Source: Anthracocystis setariae
Lineage: Eukaryota; Basidiomycota; Ustilaginomycetes; Ustilaginales; Ustilaginaceae
NCBI GenBank assembly: GCA_928724745.1
Contig: CAKMXJ010000008.1
Coordinates: forward strand, 434,001 to 498,000
DNA length: 64,000 nucleotides
Direction of reading: 5' to 3'
Positions 50,016-60,074 of this stretch are shown one piece after another. How positions within the stretch are numbered: the first letter of the stretch is position 1; every line of letters begins with the position of its first letter. The translations under genes and the position numbers were made by a program. The notes under the pieces were generated by a model. That model made no database searches. It saw only the letters and a program-made list of their open reading frames with translations, and was not told the origin of the DNA.

Positions 50016-50599
50016 TACAGTTGCGTTGAAAATTGCCCCGTATAATTTCAGAAAAAATTGACACCCTGAAGCGCTTCAGCAGTCACTTTTCGTCAAACCT
50101 GTCAATTTTTGCCTGTCTGTTCTCTGGTGGAGTACAGCTCTTCAGCATGGCAGCTATTGCTCTTACACTTGGTGAGGGACTTGTAGCTGGATGTCTAAGC
50201 TACGCACATCAAGGTTTTTGCACTCCTAGCATGACATCTGTATTACAAAAGTTCTCAGTTTAGTGAAGGGGGGGTCAAATCTCGCAATACTGTGCTGTGC
50301 TGCCTAATTTCAATTTTTTAAGGGTCCAATATAAAGGCCCTCTTTGGGTTGCTATTACTCCAAATCCAAGGCTGAAGCTGCCCTGCTGTTGGAGAGAGAG
50401 TTATAGCTATGTACAAGAGCTTTAAGTACCATGCTTCAGATCACTTCTAGCACAACATTTGTCTGAAGGGGATGCTCAATGCCGTGAGGTATGGTGCTTT
50501 TGTCCAAATATACAGATGCGCTGCCTAATTTTTTCAAAATTTACAGTAGGTGTCCAAATCTGCAAGATACGGGGCAATTTTGAACGCGAATGCACAGTA
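50016..50599. mobile_element. Tc1/mariner-like MITE
   Basis: The left end TACAGTTGCGTTGAAAATTG continues into CCCCGTAT, and the right end, read on the other strand, has the same core (CGCGTTCAAAATTG then CCCCGTAT), so the ends are inverted repeats of about 50 bases including GACACC at the inner edge. Both ends touch TA, as expected for Tc1/mariner target sites. The inside (about 480 bases) has no transposase and carries internal near-repeats (TGCTGCCTAATTT at about 50300 and 50520). It is a non-autonomous element. Confidence 0.7.
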
Positions 50600-50702
50600 G
50601 CTGTCGGAAAATATCCGCACGGTCCAATAATTCATTCGATTTTTGCTCCTCCTCCTTGACGATGTGTGTTAGCGTCTAGCTTGATAATGGAATGACATTA
50701 CA

Positions 50703-51098
50703 ATGAACAGCATAGCAATCATGGTGTGTAGCAAAGAACTATCGATCACTGAACGAGCCCAGGTGGTAGTACTTTGCGAGGAAGGCTACTCGCTTGGGAA
50801 GATCAGTGAAACCATGAGCATTCCAAAAAGCACGGTCTTTGACACCGTCCGGAAATACCATGCACGGGGGAAAAGCATGTCACTCGGTCTGAATCCTATT
50901 GAGAGCATATGGTGGATACTAAAGAACAAGCTCAGCAAGCGGAGACCACTACCATGGACCCGACAACAGCTTGCAATCGCTGCTCAAGAGGTTTAGGGCG
51001 TGGATGTCACCATGGATCACATCAATGCAGTAATCGACTCAATGGATCAAAGGGTTAGGCAAATCATCGGTAGGAATGGAGGACCTCTCAAGTATTGA
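50703..51098 (+). pseudogene. Internally deleted Tc1-like transposase
   Basis: The first 60 codons give a helix-turn-helix (ITERAQVVVLCEEGYSLGKI, IPKSTVFDTVRKYH) typical of Tc1 transposases. Directly after KSMS the frame jumps to the C-terminal block GLNPIESIWWILKNKL, with the third catalytic Glu. The two catalytic Asp regions are missing. An in-frame TAG at 50994-50996 precedes further family-like sequence (VIDSMDQRVRQIIGRNGG) to the TGA at 51096-51098. It lies just outside the MITE at 50016-50599, whose ends may be of the same family. Clearly inactive. Confidence 0.8.
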
Positions 51099-51669
51099 TT
51101 CTTAGCTCCTTGCGATCAGTTGTACTCAGCATTGTTGCTACCATCATCTCAATCAAAGTTCAAAGCAGCAGCATCATCATACCATTGCTGAGTGTTCACC
51201 ATCACAAGAACAGGTTACCGTATGTGTATAATGGAATTAATGAAATCGTCCGGATACTGTCTGACAGGTACTGTACAGTACTGTACTGTTCAGGGTGGTT
51301 CAGAATAGCCAAAGCTACATTTATTGTACTGTTTAGCACGTGTAACATGCTTAGAGAATCACAGTCATGTTCGGTAGCGGCAGCCTGGACATTGCCAACC
51401 TTTCATGCCGGTCAAAAGCTGAACAAAGGAACCAAGCTCGGAAGAAGAAATCGGCTGCTCACGAAAAGTGGTGCAAGGATGCTTGGTCACACGGATCAGG
51501 GATTATTTTGAGCTAAGCCTCACTGTATTCACATTGCGACTACTGTATACGGACGGATCTCGCCGAGAGGAACCTAACTTTTGTTTTTTTTTTTTTTTCA
51601 GTCGAGATTGCTGGAGTCGAGCACGTAACTCTTAACTAGACTGCTAATCGTTAGCTTTAGTCAACTTGC
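51099..51669. other. Spacer right of the Tc1 relic
   Basis: Contains a dense ACTGTA cluster (near 51258-51290) and a T run of about 14 bases near 51585-51598. No gene is seen. Confidence 0.45.
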
Positions 51670-52344
51670 TTAAGGGCTTCGAAGCGGTGAGGGAGAAGGA
51701 CTCTCGATCAAGCTCTCGAGGATTTGTTTAAAGTTATACACGATCTCTTTGTTTTCTACGTCTCTGAAGTTGGCAGGGACGTCTCCTCCGCCACGTAGGA
51801 GAGCGATTCCATGCAGCTGGATCTGGACAGCTTCACCAGCGCTTTCAGCTGGCAATGCCGTCATCAAGGCCATCTTGTTCAGTCTCAAAACTCCGTGAAC
51901 GTTACCAACGAGATGTCGAATTTCCCTTGGGCGATTCGTTCGGATCAGCAAACCAAACGAAACTCCACCAATACTGCGTGAAGATGGTCCTAGGTATATG
52001 ATTCGTGGGGCTTCAGGACTGTGGCTTAGCTGACGCTCAATGAACGGCACTATTCTAGGTAGCTTAGTCAGGCTGGCATCGTGCGGACCCACTTCCAGCC
52101 TTATACCGTTAAGCGTTGAAGTAGCATCGCGCAGAGAGGTGATGAGCGCTATGTAGTCTCGGTATGGGACCCGTTTGACCGAGACGGCGAAGCGTTGAGG
52201 ACCAGAGGCGAGAGGCACTGCTACGTAATCTTCCGGCACATCGGGAGACCCACTACCGCTAGAGGTTACAGCGCTAGAGGTGGGGAAGAAGGACAGGAGC
52301 CCTACACAGAGTAGCAGCGTGCGGATGAGATAAGACGAGACCAT
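51670..52344 (-). CDS. Secreted protein SP22 (candidate effector)
   Basis: 224 residues, signal peptide MVSSYLIRTLLLCVGLLSFF with cleavage near SSA. The folded part has a helix YRDYIALITSLRDA, FIERQLSHSPEAPRIIYLGP, SFGLLIRTNRPREIRHLVG, LNKMALMTALPA, VQIQLHGIALLRG and a C-terminal helix. It shares the IYLGP and LHG motifs with SP28 and SP20. No cysteine in the mature part. A coding-strand GATATAATAG box is about 65 bases upstream. Confidence 0.87.
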   Translation of the reverse strand: MVSSYLIRTLLLCVGLLSFFPTSSAVTSSGSGSPDVPEDYVAVPLASGPQRFAVSVKRVPYRDYIALITSLRDATSTLNGIRLEVGPHDASLTKLPRIVPFIERQLSHSPEAPRIIYLGPSSRSIGGVSFGLLIRTNRPREIRHLVGNVHGVLRLNKMALMTALPAESAGEAVQIQLHGIALLRGGGDVPANFRDVENKEIVYNFKQILESLIESPSPSPLRSP

Positions 52345-53427
52345 CTTGAGGGAGAGGATGGACAGGAGTCAAAACATTATAGAGTGCTTACAGGGCAACC
52401 AAGCCTCCTATTATATCCCTCACGAGCGTGTGTTTGGCTCATCGGTGACATTCTCCGCTATTATGAGCTCGGGACGCTTGAACTATCATCTCTCGGAAGC
52501 TTATACCGTTGCTTCGCATCCAATCTTGGGACGGAAACGATTGCGTGCCAGATAAAGTTTGAAGCCTCGCTGTGAATGACATGCTGCAAGGCTTCAAGCG
52601 GAAAGGGTCGAAGTGTCGAAGGTTGGAAAGTTCATCTCGCTTCGAATCTTTGTTCGCACCTTGATTCTGACAGGAATTCGCCAATTCCCACAGCCATCTC
52701 ATGACCCCAAGTATTTGAATCAGCATCCCTTATTGGCTTCAAATGCTCGACTTGAGGCGCGAAACGGTCCGCAGATATGGCAAAGCACGGTGCAGATTAC
52801 CAGCAAAACACTTCATCCTATCATCATCTCCGTACCATCTTGCCACAAAAACTTTATATACAGTACAGCACAGTACGGGCTGTATCTGTACTGCCGTACC
52901 GTCAAAATGACGTGATATCAGACCTGTTCCGGAAGACCGCTCAATGATCATCTGCGCGTCAGAGAAGGCCATATTGATCGTTTTGTACTATGCACGTGAC
53001 GAGGAATGGTAGGGAGATGAATCTCGGTTGTGAAAGCTGAGGGACGTGTGTATAGCGTGTCTATACAAACCAAAGCCAACCGAAGGGGTCTTCGAAAGAA
53101 ATTGAAGCCTGTTAGAGAGATTGAATGGCAAGTTACGATGCCTCATTCGGGCCTGTTCATCAGCTCCTTTTATGATAATGTACTTATGTGGGATTGTGAT
53201 CGGCATGGTACTGTAGCAACAGTGGGACGCATGATTTGTTAAATGGACCTGAGCAAGGCGAGAGATATGAAGAATGAGCAGCCAGTTTTCTTGGGACGCA
53301 AAGTACGAGCCCACATTCTGTGTTTCGGGCCAGTACAGTACAGACGATGTCATGAATCATAAAATGCAAGCTAGCATGCTTAGAAACATCTGTACCGAGG
53401 TACACCGTACTATGAACAGGTTCGACA
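52345..53427. other. 1.1-kb spacer between SP22 and SP23
   Basis: SP22 box near 52405-52413. TACAGTAC words cluster near 52858-52895 and 53330-53345. No gene is seen. Confidence 0.45.
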
Positions 53428-54087
53428 CTACTTGATAGGTGGGCGGGGCACAGGGTAAAGGGGGAACAGACTGTCAAAAGCCCTCTGGGGAGTCATGGGG
53501 AACATGTTCTTCATCAAGTTGTCGAGATGGAAACCCATAGTTTCCGACTGTAAATGATCAACGAGAATCTCCGGTTTTGCCCCAGCTACGTGAGCAACAT
53601 TGTGGAGTTTCATTGGTTGATCAGCGGTGTGCCAATCCATCGGAGCCGAGACGATAGCTGCATTGGCTGAGCCAGCATGAACCGATTCGGGCTTGAAGAA
53701 CATGGCGTAGACTCGGCGCGCTTTGGTCCTGTCCCGAGATGTGTGGCCCAAGAGCAACAGGCCCTGCAATTCTCGCTGTGAGACGAGCTCTCTGTGCACC
53801 AAAGGCTGCAGTTGATCGATCTGCGCTGCATGTGGATTCAAGCTGCTGGCGGAAGGGTGCGGGTTCAAATTCCATTCGCCTAGATGATAATTGAGTTCTC
53901 TGATGTACGGAGCAACTTGGTCTTCGTTCATCGGATCCAAGTGAAGGAGCGGAGAAGGTCGATCGTCGACTGAACCAGAAGGACCAGCAGATTCATACGG
54001 ATTGCCAAAGGTAGCTTGTGCGCTGGGAACGAGGACTGCAAAGAGGAAAAGGAAAAGCGATAGACGGAAAGAGACTTCGTGGATCAT
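53428..54087 (-). CDS. Secreted protein SP23 (candidate effector)
   Basis: 219 residues from the ATG at 54087, signal peptide FRLSLFLFLFAVLVPSAQA. The folded part has a helix VAPYIRELNYHLGEWNLN, LVSQRELQGLLLLGHTS, RRVYAMFFKPES, NAAIVSAPMDW, MKLHNVAHVAGAKPE and a C-terminal helix ending near FDSLFPL. The LLLLG and LHN-V-A strands correspond to YLG and LHG of its neighbours; GVAQVAGAP of SP24 is especially close to NVAHVAGAK. No cysteine. A coding-strand CATATAAAG box is about 90 bases upstream. Confidence 0.87.
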   Translation of the reverse strand: MIHEVSFRLSLFLFLFAVLVPSAQATFGNPYESAGPSGSVDDRPSPLLHLDPMNEDQVAPYIRELNYHLGEWNLNPHPSASSLNPHAAQIDQLQPLVHRELVSQRELQGLLLLGHTSRDRTKARRVYAMFFKPESVHAGSANAAIVSAPMDWHTADQPMKLHNVAHVAGAKPEILVDHLQSETMGFHLDNLMKNMFPMTPQRAFDSLFPLYPVPRPPIK

Positions 54088-55205
54088 TTTGAGAGCTTGA
54101 GAATGCGCTTCGACGAGCAGGGCAATGTGGAAGGCTCGTTCGTCTTGGAGCATGTCCAGCTTGATTCGTCGAGACCTTTATATGTTTGCTACTGTTTACT
54201 ATGGCTGTAGCGCGACGCGCTTCGACCAAGAGCTTGATAAGAGCAATTGGATTGCCCCTCCACTGCCGCCGGAGGGCCTCACCTCGAGCTCGTCAGGAGC
54301 CGATTCGAGCTCCATATCTCACAACGGGCACTGGAACCATTGTTTCGTTCAGTCGTGTCAATTGTATAGCGGCTGTCGGCAACCTGACAGTAGTTGTTGC
54401 AGGATCTTCAGCATGACAATGCATCCGTAGACAACAGCAATGGAATTCATCAAGGATTGCAGCATCAAAGAACAGTACCAGTAACACTTTACAGTACTCT
54501 CAGCATCGTTTACTATGAGATTGGTATCCTAGATACCGTAGGAGGACAACATGAAACCAGCCATGCGGTTTGTCAATGCAAAGCAACGAATCCCGGCCGC
54601 TCACCGGGTTTCTGACGCCGCCCCGGACCCCGGTGGGTACCCTACCGAGCAAGTTAGTACGAGGCTTTGGGAAGCAAGAGGAAAGGGTTCATACGGTCAC
54701 AGTCGCGCTACTAGTTCATGGATGGCAGTTGTGACAAGGTCCCGGTGAGGACGAACCTATCGCGGGATCTGATTAGGGGCTTGGCCTTCAGCTTTCGGAG
54801 GCAAAGCTTATGTTGATAAGGTTGCTCGATAGCGCAAATGATATCTCCTTCGCAAACAATCGTCTGGCTTCGGAATGATATCCTATCTCCCGAGCTCCGA
54901 AGTAAGACACAAGAAGATCCGAGAGACCAATCACCTCAATCATTCGAACTTGGAGACAAAGGACTAAGTCCGAAGGGGCTGACCGATTTTTCTCGCTGTC
55001 GAAGTAGCCCAAGAAGCCCACAGCTGAAAGGAAGTGGGTCATGGCGTAGCAGTAACACGCCAACTCTTGATTGCGTTGTTGAAATGCATCTGGGAAGCTT
55101 ATCTATGTATCAAATGCTCGATGACCGCTGCTCGTGATGGAAGAACGAACATCGACTGCTCGAAGGTGAAGTCTCCGAGCCATACGAGTAGAGAGCCTGG
55201 AATGA
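54088..55205. other. 1.1-kb spacer between SP23 and SP24
   Basis: SP23 box near 54176-54183 and a GC-rich retroelement scrap at 54590-54745. No gene is seen. Confidence 0.45.
54590..54745 (+). pseudogene. Ty3/gypsy integrase-region relic
   Basis: Translated from about 54590, the residues AAHRVSDAAPDP and PTEQV, then SYGHS, line up with AAHRISDVVPAPDP, PTEV and TAGHP of the intact pol in this window, just upstream of its integrase zinc finger. The bases also resemble 21187-21340. The fragment is short and diverged, with no other pol parts around it. Confidence 0.45.
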
Positions 55206-55931
55206 CTAGGGTGCGGGGTGCATGACTTGGTAAATATCATGACTGAGATGCAGTCCGGCAGCTTGAGCTGGAATCTGAACATGGAGCATAGGAGCGCCAG
55301 CGACTTGGGCGACACCGTAAAGAAATAGTCGAGCATTGGATGTTTCGGGAATCGATCCTGGAGGAAGCGAATGTATCACGCTGAAAATAGCAATCGTCTG
55401 CTTGCCATTTTTACCTCCGTAATTGACCCAGCCGATCTTCTTATACGCCTCGCCCTCAAGTGGCAGGCCGTAGAGCTTATGACTGACTCCATCGGAATTG
55501 GCTGGAAAGTGCTGGATCAGTATGTACTGTCGCTTCTCACGGCTGCTCGCCATCTGATCTCTAAGGTAAGCTCCAAGCTTGAGCTTCGCTGGTTCATCCA
55601 GAAAAATCGGCAAAGCTCGAGCTGACTTGTAACCCAGATTCCAGAGTTGCGCTTCTAGAAGGTTTGCATAGGCTTGAAATGTTGCCTCGCTTGTTTTGGG
55701 AGTGTAGAAGGCCCTTGGCACCGTGGGAGGTGGAGGTGCGACGTATGCAGTGTGTCCGGTTCCCTGAAGCATGTCTCTGATGTACTCGGCATGCTCACGA
55801 GCTCGAGATGGTTTCTTCCGAAAGAAAAGGAGTGGATCAGGAGAAGTTGCAACTTGGACGACTCCTGTTGCGAAGATCCAAAAAATGACATTGGTGATGA
55901 AAAGCATCGTGGAAGCCTTGTTTCGAAACAT
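55206..55931 (-). CDS. Secreted protein SP24 (candidate effector)
   Basis: 241 residues from the first ATG (the ATG at 55907 gives 233), signal peptide MLFITNVIFWIFATGVVQVA. The folded part has a helix TFQAYANLLEAQLWNLGY, REKRQYILIQHF, HKLYGLPLEGEAYKKIGW, GKQTIAIFSVIHS, ARLFLYGVAQVAGAP and a C-terminal helix. The LYGLPLE strand matches VYAVPVE of SP20, and FLYGVAQVAG matches the LHG strand. No cysteine. Upstream of it the TATA box is less clear than elsewhere. Confidence 0.86.
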   Translation of the reverse strand: MFRNKASTMLFITNVIFWIFATGVVQVATSPDPLLFFRKKPSRAREHAEYIRDMLQGTGHTAYVAPPPPTVPRAFYTPKTSEATFQAYANLLEAQLWNLGYKSARALPIFLDEPAKLKLGAYLRDQMASSREKRQYILIQHFPANSDGVSHKLYGLPLEGEAYKKIGWVNYGGKNGKQTIAIFSVIHSLPPGSIPETSNARLFLYGVAQVAGAPMLHVQIPAQAAGLHLSHDIYQVMHPAP

Positions 55932-56435
55932 TGTTAAAGATGGTGGTACGGAGCGTGCTCGATTGTACTAAAGTTTCTTACCAGGGGAAATCCCCACGAT
56001 TGTCAGCTTGACAAGGTCGTTTCAGTGAAGAGAGAGAGAGAGAGGGGGTTGTGTGCTGGTGCTTCTGCTAGTCTCGTAGTACGCCATCTTCCTGAAACTA
56101 GTCAGAAGCAGAATTGAGGCAACGAGTAATAGGAGCTCACCCTGCTTCATCCAGGCTGCGTTGTGATATCGTGTCTGTAGAACGAGGTTGACACTCAACA
56201 TGGCTGCTTAGACACCAACCATCAAACCATGGATATTCTGTTGTGCAAAAAAGTGATCATGTTGCACCGGTGTCAGGTTGCGTGGTTGAGAGCTTCTCTG
56301 TTGACATACTGGCTGATAGCACAGCCAGTTTCTGATCGCTAGTGGTGGAAGAGTTCGAGGGAGAGGTTGATTCCCTCTTCATCTCTTTCCCAATTTCAAC
56401 CGTCGTTTCTCCTTAACATGCACTCACTGTATCGA

Positions 56436-56496
<61 letters not shown>

Positions 56497-57286
56497 CTTT
56501 TTTGTGTTTTATTTTTGGTTTCTTTTTTTTTGTGCTTTTAAGGCTGAATTTGCTATTTTATTTTTTTGTTTTGTTCTAATTTTTCTTTTACAGCCCCAAC
56601 GTCTTTCCGATGGAGGTCTTGCCGTCAATAATGAAGCCTAACGGGCGTGGGCTCTAGATAGAAAGCAACAGGCGTCTCGATGGATGAAACAAACAAGATA
56701 CTGTTTGTTCGTGCAACTGTCTCATAGTAACAGTTACCGCAGGTGGCCCGAAATGAGGGTACAGCTCCTTGACCTTTTTCGTGCTCTACCCTGTTCAATG
56801 GAAACCACTCACACATGTTCACAGCACGGCCTTGCGAGCCACTACTGCGTCCGACGATGGCATTCGACTGCTGAGAGCCGAATTCGGCATTCATACCGTC
56901 TACAAAGCATGACTACGTGTCGCACGTTGAGGTTTTCTTCCGCGCCAAGAAAGGTGCTCCACCACACGGCATCCCACAAGCAACCTTTGACGAGTTGACA
57001 TTAAATCATGATACGCACGGCTCCTCTCTTGACTATGGGTCCAACGATCGAGCTCCGTGGCGCATTTTAATGAAGGCAATGCCGACTCTGCCGCAAGCTT
57101 TCGACAAGAACGGGAATTTTCACATGCATCCGGACAATTGTTAGATGTGGGTTGAAGCTGTCATACGAGACGAGCAGAATACTCACTCGAACGAGTGGGC
57201 ATGAAAACAGAGGAATTGCGATGATGAACAACTTTGGCTACGGTGTGGGAGAGGGATGTTGAATCTCTATTGCAAGCCAGGGTGAA
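55932..57286. other. 1.35-kb spacer with a long poly-T tract
   Basis: Contains an (AG)n run near 56026-56045, a 59-base T run (56438-56496) in a T-rich zone to about 56590, and a plus-strand frame of 75 codons at 56917-57144 (EVFFRAKKGAPPHG) that I cannot place. No gene is firmly supported. Confidence 0.45.
56438..56496. repeat. Poly-T tract, 59 bases
   Basis: Uninterrupted T run followed by T-rich DNA to about 56590. On the minus strand it would be a long poly-A, which could be the tail of a retroposed sequence whose body lies to the right. No retroposon body was recognised. Confidence 0.85.
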
Positions 57287-57907
57287 TTACCGAGGTATAA
57301 CCTCTTGGACACTCTTAGCAAAAGAGGCATCGGCAGGAAGATTAGCGAGGTAGCTGAGAAGTTCCTGTGCACCTTTGATACTGGTCATTCCCAGAAGCTG
57401 GACTCGACGATCGCTTGCCTGCTGCGACACGCGGATGATAGCGGCCTTGTGAAGCGTTCCACTACCAGCGTATCGTCCGACCTTCCTCGGGTAATCCGTT
57501 CCAACTGGACGAGTGAGGGGTACGGCATAAGTGCCTTCTCTCACTCCGTCCTCGATAAGAGGGATCAGTTGCATCCTTGCGGGCTCTGCAGCCATTTGTG
57601 CTCTGATCAGGCGTTCGGATCGATGCAGAGTTTTGGCATCGAGTCGATGAACCTCCGCCTGTGCACCCGTGAAGCCCATCGCTCGGGTCCGGATGGTAAG
57701 CATGGTTGCAGCGGAGGGGAGTACGGTTCCTCGGGATGGATAGATAGCAAGTTCATTGGCAAGTGGATCGTGTGGGTTCATGCTGACTTTGGGTACCATG
57801 ATGTACCGATGGGATGCGCTGTTTCCAGCAATGACCGTGTCAGCTACAGCGAACAAGACGGCGGCAAGAGCCAAGATCTTGCATAAACCGTTGGCGAAAC
57901 CAAGCAT
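57287..57907 (-). CDS. Secreted protein SP25 (candidate effector)
   Basis: 206 residues, signal peptide LCKILALAAVLFAVADTVIA. The folded part has TIRTRAMGF, a helix SERLIRAQMAAEPARMQLIPLIE split between helix and strand, GTYAVPLTRPVG, LHKAAIIRVSQ, RRVQLLGMTSIKG and a C-terminal helix. TYAVPL and VQLLGMTSI are the counterparts of VYAVPV and LAYLHGFLGV in SP20. No cysteine in the mature part. A coding-strand ATATAAAG box is about 100 bases upstream. Confidence 0.87.
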   Translation of the reverse strand: MLGFANGLCKILALAAVLFAVADTVIAGNSASHRYIMVPKVSMNPHDPLANELAIYPSRGTVLPSAATMLTIRTRAMGFTGAQAEVHRLDAKTLHRSERLIRAQMAAEPARMQLIPLIEDGVREGTYAVPLTRPVGTDYPRKVGRYAGSGTLHKAAIIRVSQQASDRRVQLLGMTSIKGAQELLSYLANLPADASFAKSVQEVIPR

Positions 57908-58528
57908 GTCGTCGAATCGGAAGATCTTGCTTCTTACTGTATGTTCTAGATGTGAGGATACTTCTGAAGGTGTTAGTGGATGGAGGGAGAAAGCTGCAGA
58001 TTGAGGCTTTCTTTATATTGGATCGAAGATGGAGCATGGCGTATGGGCCTAGCACTTACCTGTTCAAGCGCCTGTCGAACACGGTCCCAACACCTTTGAT
58101 TCAGCGAGAAGTGCGTTCCCATCATTGAGCCCTGTTACTACAACCGATTGTTGCGACTTCGCCTTCATAGTGGCTTTGTTGGTCGTCTTCAATCAACAGT
58201 GTCAGCGTTGAACCGGCAAAGGAAAGTTGCTTCAACGTACGGAAGCGCAATGATGAAATGGGTGGGTCTGGTCAGGGAGAGCCTTCGTTATCCAGTGCGC
58301 CACGATCGTATGTGTATGCGAATCTACGAAATCGTCTTCAGGGAACTTCTGAAGCATACAAGAAGGACACATTGCGCGGACAGAGGATCACGGTTGCAGC
58401 ATTTCAAGTAGTCTGGGATTTCGTGGCAAGAATGGTGGGCTGAAAATTAACTGATTACAATCGAGCGTGATCGAAAGGCGAGCCGGGGTGTAGAACAGTG
58501 CTTAAAATCTACTTAGAGAGGCTGCCGA
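57908..58528. other. Spacer between SP25 and SP26
   Basis: SP25 TATA box near 58009-58016. No gene is seen. Confidence 0.45.
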
Positions 58529-59179
58529 TCAAATGATACCACGCCAGCTGTGCGGACGGAGGAGTTCCACCTCGCTTAGAACTTCGTTCAATGTAAGCGA
58601 GTGACCCTGTTCGAGCGGCACTGAGTCCAGTCTCGGTCTGTTCGCCGCCATAGCTGCTTGAAGATGATGCGGTTCCTTCAGTGCAACCATGCCATGTAGA
58701 TTGAACTCTTTGTCTCGGTTCACTGTCATGATGGCGATCACTTGCGAGCCATCGCGTCGAAATTGGCCCTTTATTGGCGCTGCTACAAGCATTGAAGGGC
58801 TGAGACCTTCATCAACGCTGCCGAGATATAAATAGCGAGGCGATTCTCGATCTTGCCTCATGTTCGCCGTGATAGCCTCTCGTGTGATTTTGTTGCGACC
58901 GAGTTGTTTGAGAGACGAAGAAGGAATACCCAGCCCGTCGTGAAGAGTCATCAAGAGTTGATCTTCGTAGATTTGAAGGTGGCGATTTCGAATTTGAGGG
59001 TACCTGACACGGAAGTCGTCTTCGGCTTCCTGGTTGATAGGAGCAGAGCTGGGACCTGCTGCGACCGGGTTGTTTCCGATGGCGTTGCTGTCTGGAGCTT
59101 GGCCTGCACCGCCTGGGGCGAGGGCGGTGACGAAGGCATTGCCTATGCAGAGAAGAGAGATGATGAGGAGGATCTTCAT
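58529..59179 (-). CDS. Secreted protein SP26 (candidate effector)
   Basis: 216 residues from the ATG at 59179, signal peptide MKILLIISLLCIGNAFVTA. A Gly/Pro/Asn-rich linker follows, then a helix RHLQIYEDQLLMTLHDGLG, ITANMRQDRESPRYLYLGSV, MLVAAPIKGQFRR, QVIAIMTVNRD, FNLHGMVALKEPHH and a C-terminal helix. YLYLG and LHGMVAL match the array pattern well. The upstream part of the frame is polar and crosses the TATA-like region near 59274. No cysteine in the mature part. Confidence 0.87.
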   Translation of the reverse strand: MKILLIISLLCIGNAFVTALAPGGAGQAPDSNAIGNNPVAAGPSSAPINQEAEDDFRVRYPQIRNRHLQIYEDQLLMTLHDGLGIPSSSLKQLGRNKITREAITANMRQDRESPRYLYLGSVDEGLSPSMLVAAPIKGQFRRDGSQVIAIMTVNRDKEFNLHGMVALKEPHHLQAAMAANRPRLDSVPLEQGHSLTLNEVLSEVELLRPHSWRGII

Positions 59180-60074
59180 GATCAGGAAACGAGAGCTTCG
59201 ATCGCTGAGCTGTGTAGACACAGGAAAAGAGGTTGGATACAGACGGAGAGAAGCAAGCCAAGGATCCTCCCTGTTTTTATGTGCCTCCTGCCCGACTTGG
59301 TCGACTAGTGTCTTCATTTCCTTCATTTTCACTTGCTTTTGTTCTCGCCAGGTCAACCTTTACGGTGGGAGGTGCAGAACAACGTGCTATACAGTGAGCG
59401 CATTTGTGCCAGACAACAGGGAAGATGGAAAGATGAAGGTCCAAACTTTTTCATTGCAGTAAGCAATTCATCGATGGTCGGAGGGTGTTGCGGAATGAAG
59501 CCACATACTCATTGCATTGTACCTCCGAAAGATTGCAGCGCTCTCATGTTCCTGCTGCCGTTGACTTCATTTCAAGGATGTCCGTGTTGTGAGGGGCAGC
59601 ATACAATGTTGCCAACCTAGGGGTATCAAGTGCAACGTGTCGCGCCAATCGTCTCTGCACAGAGGAGCGCTCCCACTCTACAGTAGGCTGTGATTGAAGT
59701 ATGAGAACGAAGATGCGCTGAAATCCCACACGGAATGGCTGCTTCGAGGCTGAATTGATTGCAGCCATGTGACGATGTTCTGGCATGCAAATTATAAACT
59801 AACGATCGACTGTCAGGCGAATCGGAACGCGAAGCTGAATCTGTTCATGAGCCGCGCCCCGACTCCCCCTTTTGACTTTTCCAAAAATCATATGACAAAC
59901 GGAGATCTCACGGGAAAGCTGCACAGTGGGTGAAAACCCCAATCATTTTGATGAAATGAATCTACCTGGCAGAGGCGATGAATGTCCGTGCAGATGAACC
60001 AAGCAAGACCAACGAGTTGATCAACCCTGTGTGGTACATATCGCCGTGCTGTCGGATGCCACCATCTGTGGTGA
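59180..60074. other. Spacer between SP26 and SP27
   Basis: About 900 bases with the SP26 promoter at the left. No gene, RNA or clear repeat is seen. Confidence 0.45.
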
